The translations under genes were made by a program, and so were the position numbers. Shown here one piece after another: positions 6,795 to 10,002 of a stretch of DNA of 10,002 nucleotides (the first letter of the stretch is position 1; every line of letters begins with the position of its first letter). This DNA is from an uncultured Verrucomicrobiota bacterium. GTDB taxonomy: Bacteria > Verrucomicrobiota > Verrucomicrobiia > Limisphaerales > UBA9464. The stretch is taken from positions 1-10,002 of the forward strand of contig CAIYXO010000741.1 in NCBI GenBank assembly GCA_903930165.1, read 5' to 3'. The notes beneath the pieces were generated by a model, which saw only the letters and a program-made list of their open reading frames with translations, did no database searches and was not told the origin of the DNA.

Positions 6795-6817
6795 GAAACG
6801 AAAAGGCGCCAGCCGGG
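6795..6817 (+). repeat. Copy 1 of a 23-nt direct repeat (terminator half)
   Basis: This stretch starts GAAACGAAAA, has one variable base (G here), and ends GCGCCAGCCGGG. It recurs at 7570-7592 with 22 of 23 bases identical. On the - strand it forms the 3' arm of a terminator hairpin and the U-rich tail. Confidence 0.8.
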
Positions 6818-6840
6818 TGGGGACCCCGGGAGGCGCCTTT
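6801..6840. terminator. Bidirectional intrinsic terminator between convergent genes
   Basis: A perfect 9-bp outer stem, AAAGGCGCC (6802-6810) with GGCGCCTTT (6832-6840), encloses an inner CCGGG/CCCGG stem (6813-6817 with 6825-6829). On the - strand it is followed by TTTTCGTTTC, a good U-rich tail 40 nt past the stop of the coiled-coil gene. On the + strand the tail is only TTT, so termination of the LysE transcript may be weaker. Its left half is nearly identical to the terminator after rplK. Confidence 0.85.
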
Positions 6841-6879
6841 GGGAAAAGCGTTGGGCCTGACTGAAGGCGGAGCGACTAC

Positions 6880-7464
6880 TTACTTCTTCTCCGCCTGCTG
6901 GGCATTCACGGCCTGCTGAAGCTTCTCGGCCTGTTCGAAAAGCTTGTTGTAGCGCGCGTTGAGCTCCTCGCAATCGGTCGCGAGCTTCTTGTACTTCTCG
7001 ACGGTGTCCTTCTGGACGTTGACCACGTTGAGATAGGCCTCGTTGAGCTTCTTCATGCTCTCGTTCTGGGCCTTGATGTCGGTGGCCATCTTTTCGTAGG
7101 CAACCTTGTAGGCGTCACCCTGCTTGGTGGCCCGCTCGAGCTTGAGGTTCGCCTCCGCGAGATCGCGCTTGGTGCGGCTCAGCTCGACCTTGTTGGTCTT
7201 GTCCTGCTCGGTGAGGCGTTCCTTGAGCTGCTCCACCCGCTTCAGCTCCTCCTCGACGCGTTTGCCGGTCACCTCGATCTCGTGCTTTTGCTCGTTCATC
7301 GCCTGCATCTCCTTGCCACGTTCGGCCAGCTGCTTGCGGAGATCGGCGTCGCGATACCACTGGAAGGCCACCAGGCCGCAAAGGCCCAGCGCGAGCGCGA
7401 TCAGGAGGGAGACACCGGCGGAGGCGGATTGGGAGCGTCGGGAAGAAACGACGTGGGAATGCAT
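6880..7464 (-). CDS. Membrane-anchored coiled-coil protein of unknown function
   Basis: A 194-residue protein from the ATG at 7462-7464 to a TAA. A short basic N-terminus (one HSH, two adjacent Arg) precedes one hydrophobic helix (residues 15-36, 'GVSLLIALALGLCGLVAFQW'). The rest, about residues 40-190, is almost pure charged coiled coil rich in Lys, Glu, Gln and Ala without prolines, for example 'EEELKRVEQLKERLTEQDK' and 'AEKLQQAVNAQQAEKK'. The predicted topology is a single N-terminal anchor with a long rod outside the inner membrane or in the cytoplasm; no lipobox is evident. No family is recognised and no enzymatic residues can be named. The frame is open further upstream to 7674, but that would enter rplK and has no helix-forming character, so the internal Met is chosen. 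It sits where rplA usually lies and is bounded by two related terminators, so it appears to be a single-gene transcript. Confidence 0.82.
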   Translation of the reverse strand: MHSHVVSSRRSQSASAGVSLLIALALGLCGLVAFQWYRDADLRKQLAERGKEMQAMNEQKHEIEVTGKRVEEELKRVEQLKERLTEQDKTNKVELSRTKRDLAEANLKLERATKQGDAYKVAYEKMATDIKAQNESMKKLNEAYLNVVNVQKDTVEKYKKLATDCEELNARYNKLFEQAEKLQQAVNAQQAEKK

Positions 7465-7525
7465 GATTCTTGTGAGGTTCAGACAGATCGTCCTGCTGGG
7501 TCGGACAGGACAAACCGTGGGGGAC

Positions 7526-7554
7526 AGGGTGTGGAGGAGCGGTGAGTTTGTCAA
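7526..7554 (-). promoter_or_regulatory. Candidate promoter for the coiled-coil gene
   Basis: On the - strand a perfect TTGACA (7554 to 7549) is followed after exactly 17 nt by CACCCT (7531 to 7526), a poor -10 that shares only two positions with TATAAT. It lies just beyond the rplK terminator and about 60-90 nt upstream of the ATG at 7464, the right place for an independent promoter. A 6-bp inverted repeat (GTCCTG 7490-7495, CAGGAC 7506-7511) lies in the predicted leader. Confidence 0.35.
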
Positions 7555-7569
7555 AGGCCGGACAATCCA

Positions 7570-7592
7570 GAAACGAAAACGCGCCAGCCGGG
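7570..7592 (+). repeat. Copy 2 of a 23-nt direct repeat (terminator half)
   Basis: Same sequence as 6795-6817 except for the eleventh base (C here). The identity covers both the hairpin arm and the non-pairing tail, so shared hairpin geometry alone does not account for it. Confidence 0.8.
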
Positions 7593-7605
7593 AAACCGGT
7601 GGCGC
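7571..7605 (-). terminator. rplK: Intrinsic terminator after rplK
   Basis: On the - strand, GCGCCACCGG pairs with CCGG-(C)-TGGCGC around a TTTC loop (7581-7605; one bulged base), followed by GTTTTCGTTT. The hairpin begins about 25 nt after the rplK stop. It should end the secE-nusG-rplK transcript here, which separates rplK from whatever carries rplA. Confidence 0.85.
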
Positions 7606-7630
7606 GCTGGAAAGGATAGCCGGAGGGCGT

Positions 7631-8056
7631 TCAGCCGACCACTTCGATGCCCATGTTGCGGGCGGTGCCGGCAATGGTGCGGACTGCAGCCTCCTCGTCG
7701 TTGGCGTTCATGTCGGACGCCTTGATCTTGACGATCTCGAGGATCTGCTTGCGGGTCACCTTGCCGACCTTGTCCTTGTTCGGGACCTTGGAGCCGGAGG
7801 CGATGCCGGCGGCCTTCTTGAGAAGGACCGAGGCGGGAGGGGACTTGTAGACGCAGGAGAAGGACTTGTCCTGGTACACGGTGATGACCACCGGGATGAC
7901 CAGACCCGCCTTGTCCTTGGTGGCCGCATTGAACTCCTTGCAGAAGGCCATGATGTTGATGCCCTGCGAGCCCAGCGCGGGACCGACGGGAGGGGCCGGG
8001 TTGGCCTGACCTGCCGCGATCTGCAGTTTGACGATGCCAGTTACTTTCTTTGCCAT
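7631..8056 (-). CDS. rplK: 50S ribosomal protein L11
   Basis: A 141-residue protein of the exact family length. The N-terminal domain reads '[20 protein letters not shown]' followed by '[17 protein letters not shown]', the conserved proline-rich helix that binds 23S rRNA near the thiostrepton and factor-binding site. The C-terminal RNA-binding domain contains '[20 protein letters not shown]' and ends '[18 protein letters not shown]'. L11 forms the stalk base with L10/L12 and is needed for stringent-response sensing by RelA in bacteria that have it. The ATG is preceded by a purine-rich AAGAGAGATAAC, a usable ribosome binding site. The gene lies 48 nt after nusG; that spacer holds a perfect 10-nt palindrome (GCGACGTCGC, 8086-8095). 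Downstream comes a terminator, where rplA would normally follow. Confidence 0.98.
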   Translation of the reverse strand: MAKKVTGIVKLQIAAGQANPAPPVGPALGSQGINIMAFCKEFNAATKDKAGLVIPVVITVYQDKSFSCVYKSPPASVLLKKAAGIASGSKVPNKDKVGKVTRKQILEIVKIKASDMNANDEEAAVRTIAGTARNMGIEVVG

Positions 8057-8104
8057 GTTATCTCTCTTTCGGGTTTCGGCGGTTTGCGACGTCGCTGGGA
8101 GGCA

Positions 8105-8653
8105 TCACGACTTCTCGACCTGCCAATACTCAAGTTCCACGGGCGTTTTGCGCCCGAAAATGTCGACGGTGACCTTCAGCTTGCCCTTGTCGGGCTCCAC
8201 TTCCTCGATGACACCGGTGAAGTTGAGGAACGGTCCGTCGTTGATCTTGACCGTTTCGCCCACTTCGAAGCTGACCTTCGGACGCTCGGCGTCCTCGCTC
8301 TCGGAGATCTGTTCCTTGATCGTGGCGATCTCCTCGGCGGTGACTTCCATCGGGCGCTCACCGCCGACGAAGCCGATGACCCCTTGGATGTCCTTGACGA
8401 AGTACCACGGCTTCTCGAGCGGGCGCTTGCCTTCGTCCAGGAGGATCATCTCGATGTAGACGTAGCCGGGATGGAGCTTGCGGGTGGTGACGGTCTTCTT
8501 GCCGCCACGGACCTCGACCACCTTCTCCATGGGAAGGAGCACCTCATTGATGTAGGACTCCATCTCGTCGGTTTTGATGCGACGATTGATGGTGTCGCGG
8601 ACCTTCTGTTCCTGTCCGGCGAGGGTATGGAGGACGAACCACTGGTGTTTCAT
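8105..8653 (-). CDS. nusG: Transcription termination/antitermination protein NusG
   Basis: A 182-residue protein with both standard domains. The NGN domain (about 3-115) opens 'QWFVLHTLAGQEQKV' and contains 'KLHPGYVYIEM', then 'WYFVKDIQGVIGFVGG', the face that contacts the RNA polymerase clamp. The KOW domain (about 128-182) reads 'FEVGETVKINDGPFLNFTGV', 'KLKVTVDIFGRKTPVEL' and 'WQVEK', the part that binds Rho or S10. NusG suppresses pausing and couples transcription with translation. There is no large insertion in the NGN domain, although the linker around 114-126 ('ISESEDAERPK') is acidic. The ATG follows the secE stop after 2 nt (TGA-TC-ATG), so the two are probably translationally coupled. 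Confidence 0.97.
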   Translation of the reverse strand: MKHQWFVLHTLAGQEQKVRDTINRRIKTDEMESYINEVLLPMEKVVEVRGGKKTVTTRKLHPGYVYIEMILLDEGKRPLEKPWYFVKDIQGVIGFVGGERPMEVTAEEIATIKEQISESEDAERPKVSFEVGETVKINDGPFLNFTGVIEEVEPDKGKLKVTVDIFGRKTPVELEYWQVEKS

Positions 8654-8655
8654 GA

Positions 8656-8922
8656 TCAGGAAGCCTTCAGGAGGGCTTTGACGAAGGTGATCATGATCTG
8701 ATCGACAACGACGGTGAAGACTCCGAGCAGCCCGATCACCACGAAGATCAGGAGGGTGGAGTTCGCCAACTCATCGCGGCTCGGCCAGTTGCATTTCTTC
8801 AGTTCCTGCTGGGTCTCGCCAACGTAGGCGGAGAGCTTGGCGATGTAGCCCTGCTTCCAGGCAAAAAGGAAGAGACCGCCAAAAATGGCGGTTCCGATCA
8901 GAAGCGGAAGATAGTCTTTCAC
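8656..8922 (-). CDS. secE: Protein translocase subunit SecE
   Basis: An essential SecYEG channel subunit, 88 residues with a GTG start at 8920-8922. The conserved cytoplasmic amphipathic region, 'YVGETQQELKKCNWPSRDEL', contains the family signature 'E..K..WPSR.E'. It is followed by the conserved TM helix 'STLLIFVVIGLLGVFTVVVD'. An extra hydrophobic segment at residues 5-22 gives a two-TM form, between the one-TM SecE common in many bacteria and the three-TM enterobacterial type. No Shine-Dalgarno is visible; the 3' end of tRNA-Ser lies only 7 nt upstream of the GTG, so the leader is either part of a tRNA precursor or nearly absent. No better in-frame start is seen before the conserved region. 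Confidence 0.95.
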   Translation of the reverse strand: MKDYLPLLIGTAIFGGLFLFAWKQGYIAKLSAYVGETQQELKKCNWPSRDELANSTLLIFVVIGLLGVFTVVVDQIMITFVKALLKAS

Positions 8923-8929
8923 GATAATT

Positions 8930-9019
8930 TGGCGGAGGGGGAGGGATTCGAACCCCCGGTGAGCGTCAGCCCACAGCGGTTTTCAAGACCGCCGCATTAG
9001 ACCACTCTGCCACCCCTCC
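8930..9019 (-). tRNA. tRNA-Ser (anticodon UGA), CCA encoded
   Basis: A complete 90-nt class II tRNA on the - strand. The acceptor stem GGAGGGG pairs with CCCCTCC, with discriminator G and an encoded CCA. The anticodon stem GCGGT/ACCGC closes the loop CTTGAAA, giving anticodon TGA for UCA-type serine codons. The long variable arm (GTGGGC-TGAC-GCTCAC) is typical of tRNA-Ser, and the T-loop reads TTCGAAT. It is 7 nt after tRNA-Trp and 7 nt before secE, so it must be processed out of a common precursor or have its own transcription. Confidence 0.97.
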
Positions 9020-9026
9020 GGGAGGC

Positions 9027-9102
9027 TGGCAGGGCGGGAGGGACTCGAACCCCCAACCAACGGTTTTGGAGACCGCTACTCTACCAATTGAGCTAACGCC
9101 CT
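9027..9102 (-). tRNA. tRNA-Trp (anticodon CCA), CCA encoded
   Basis: A complete 76-nt tRNA on the - strand: acceptor AGGGCGT with CCGCCCT, discriminator G, encoded CCA. The anticodon stem GCGGT/ACCGT (one G-U pair) encloses the loop CTCCAAA, giving anticodon CCA. The T-arm GGGGG-TTCGAGT-CCCTC is intact. The innermost acceptor pair (U7-C66) is a mismatch, otherwise the cloverleaf is normal. A tRNA-Trp between tuf and secE is a widespread bacterial arrangement. Confidence 0.97.
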
Positions 9103-9131
9103 GTCGACCGGCAAATCCGACTGCTGCGACG

Positions 9132-9173
9132 GAAAACAAGCGGGGTCGGAGAGGAACTCCCCGACCCCGCCTG
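9132..9173 (-). terminator. tuf: Intrinsic terminator after tuf
   Basis: On the - strand, GCGGGGTCGG (9170 to 9161) pairs with CCGACCCCGC (9149 to 9140). Inner pairs GGAG/CTCT (one G-U) extend the stem to about 14 bp around a TTC loop. TTGTTTT follows. The hairpin starts 11-12 nt after the tuf stop and about 38 nt before tRNA-Trp. Either the tRNA-secE-nusG-rplK genes have their own start in the short gap, or this hairpin attenuates read-through from tuf. Confidence 0.85.
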
Positions 9174-9181
9174 CCGAAAAC

Positions 9182-10002
9182 TCAGGTCATGACCTCGGAA
9201 ACACGGCCGGCACCGATGGTGCGACCGCCTTCGCGGATGGCGAAGCGGAGACCCTTCTCCATCGCGACCGGGGCCATCAGCTTGACTTCCACGGCGACGT
9301 TGTCACCGGGCATCACCATCTCGACGCCCGTCGGCAGGGAGACCGTGCCGGTCACGTCGGAGGTGCGGAAGTAGAACTGGGGACGGTAGTTGGTGAAGAA
9401 CGGCGTGTGACGGCCACCCTCGTCCTTCGTCAGGACGTACACCTCGGCCTTGAAGGCGGTGTGGGGCTTGATGCTGCCCGGCTTGGCCAGAACCATTCCG
9501 CGCTCCACGTCTTCCTTCTTGATGCCGCGGAGGAGGATTCCGCAGTTGTCACCGGCCTGGACGCTGTCGAGCAGCTTCCGGAACATTTCCATGTCCGTGG
9601 CGGTGGTCTTGCGGGTGTCCTTCAGACCGACGATCTCGACTTCCTCCATCTTCTTGAGGACGCCGCGCTCGACACGACCGGTCACGACCGTGCCGCGACC
9701 TTCGATGTTGAACACGTCCTCGATGCACATGAGGAACGGCTTGTCGGCCTCGCGGACAGGCTCCGGGACGAAGGTGTCCAGCGCCTCGAGCAGGTCGGCG
9801 ATCGCCCTCTCGCCCTCGGGGGTTCCGGAGATGGCGGCCGTGGCCGAGCCACGGACGATCGGGGTCTTCTCCCCGGGGAAACCATACTTGGTGAGCAGGT
9901 CACGGATCTCCATCTCGATCAGCTCGAGGAGGTCCGCATCGGCGAGGTCGACCTTGTTCAGGAAGACGACGATGCTCGGAACGCCGACCTGACGGGCGAG
10001 CA
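9182..10002 (-). CDS. tuf: Elongation factor Tu, C-terminal two thirds (5' end outside window)
   Basis: The frame is open to the window edge, giving 272 residues that align with about residues 123-394 of E. coli EF-Tu. Visible are the end of the G domain with the G4 motif 'FLNKVDLAD' (guanine recognition) and the G5 motif 'IVRGSA', and domain II with '[20 protein letters not shown]'. Domain III shows '[13 protein letters not shown]', '[20 protein letters not shown]' and the end '[19 protein letters not shown]'. EF-Tu delivers aminoacyl-tRNA to the ribosome; the P-loop and switch regions are outside the window. It is the first gene, in transcription order, of the translation-related block and is followed by its own terminator. 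Confidence 0.98.
   Translation of the reverse strand, partial: LARQVGVPSIVVFLNKVDLADADLLELIEMEIRDLLTKYGFPGEKTPIVRGSATAAISGTPEGERAIADLLEALDTFVPEPVREADKPFLMCIEDVFNIEGRGTVVTGRVERGVLKKMEEVEIVGLKDTRKTTATDMEMFRKLLDSVQAGDNCGILLRGIKKEDVERGMVLAKPGSIKPHTAFKAEVYVLTKDEGGRHTPFFTNYRPQFYFRTSDVTGTVSLPTGVEMVMPGDNVAVEVKLMAPVAMEKGLRFAIREGGRTIGAGRVSEVMT

Noticed and set aside
7465..7674. Upstream extension of the coiled-coil protein into rplK
   Set aside because: It would run through the rplK terminator and the end of rplK, and it lacks helix-forming character. The ATG at 7464 directly precedes a normal anchor helix.
7124..8701. A 525-codon open frame on the + strand opposite rplK and nusG
   Set aside because: rplK and nusG are unmistakable on the - strand. 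The + strand product is an Asp/His/Leu-rich shadow translation.
1..10002. CRISPR array, insertion sequence, integrase or other mobile element
   Set aside because: No regularly spaced repeats, transposase motifs, or terminal inverted repeats with target duplications were seen. The tRNA genes are intact, without adjacent partial copies suggesting an attachment site.

Overview
The window is a GC-rich bacterial chromosome segment made of ordinary, densely packed genes. There is no mobile element, CRISPR array, integrase or phage structural gene. The translation-gene block (tuf, tRNA-Trp, tRNA-Ser, secE, nusG, rplK), the short 'archaeal-type' phosphatidylserine decarboxylase paired with pssA, and the look of the ribosomal proteins suggest a diderm of the PVC group, most likely Verrucomicrobiota. 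That placement is an inference from protein character and was not tested by a search.

Left half (1-3895, + strand): the 3' end of a TPR-like protein gene is followed by an envelope-flavoured run. It contains a four-TM 'phage holin superfamily IV' (YvlD-like) membrane protein and an L,D-transpeptidase with an N-terminal anchor, a peptidoglycan-binding domain and a YkuD catalytic domain. These are followed by a half-size EamA/DMT-type membrane protein and a SIS-domain protein that resembles the isomerase half of GlmS. Gaps are mostly 6-30 nt, so much of this is probably co-transcribed.

Middle (3911-6735): a small DoxX-like membrane protein on the - strand converges with the SIS gene and diverges from a psd-pssA pair. 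These two genes encode both steps from CDP-diacylglycerol to phosphatidylethanolamine and overlap by 4 nt (ATGA). A LysE-family exporter gene follows 25 nt later. A strong hairpin at 6802-6840 separates this + strand block from the - strand block.

Right half (6880-10002, - strand): in the direction of transcription the order is the 3' part of tuf, an intrinsic terminator, tRNA-Trp(CCA), tRNA-Ser(UGA), secE, nusG, rplK, a terminator, then a membrane-anchored coiled-coil protein. This is the conserved elongation/secretion/antitermination block. However, rplK is followed at once by a terminator and an unrelated gene instead of rplA-rplJ-rplL-rpoB, and a tRNA-Ser sits 7 nt before the secE start.

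The most noteworthy sequence-level signals are four. Near-identical terminator halves (22 of 23 nt) flank the coiled-coil gene. The L11 operon is split after rplK. tRNA-Ser and secE are almost fused. Several genes lack a Shine-Dalgarno sequence, and two of these have a -10-like element placed as expected for leaderless mRNAs. I found no clear evidence of a wholly new multi-gene system.
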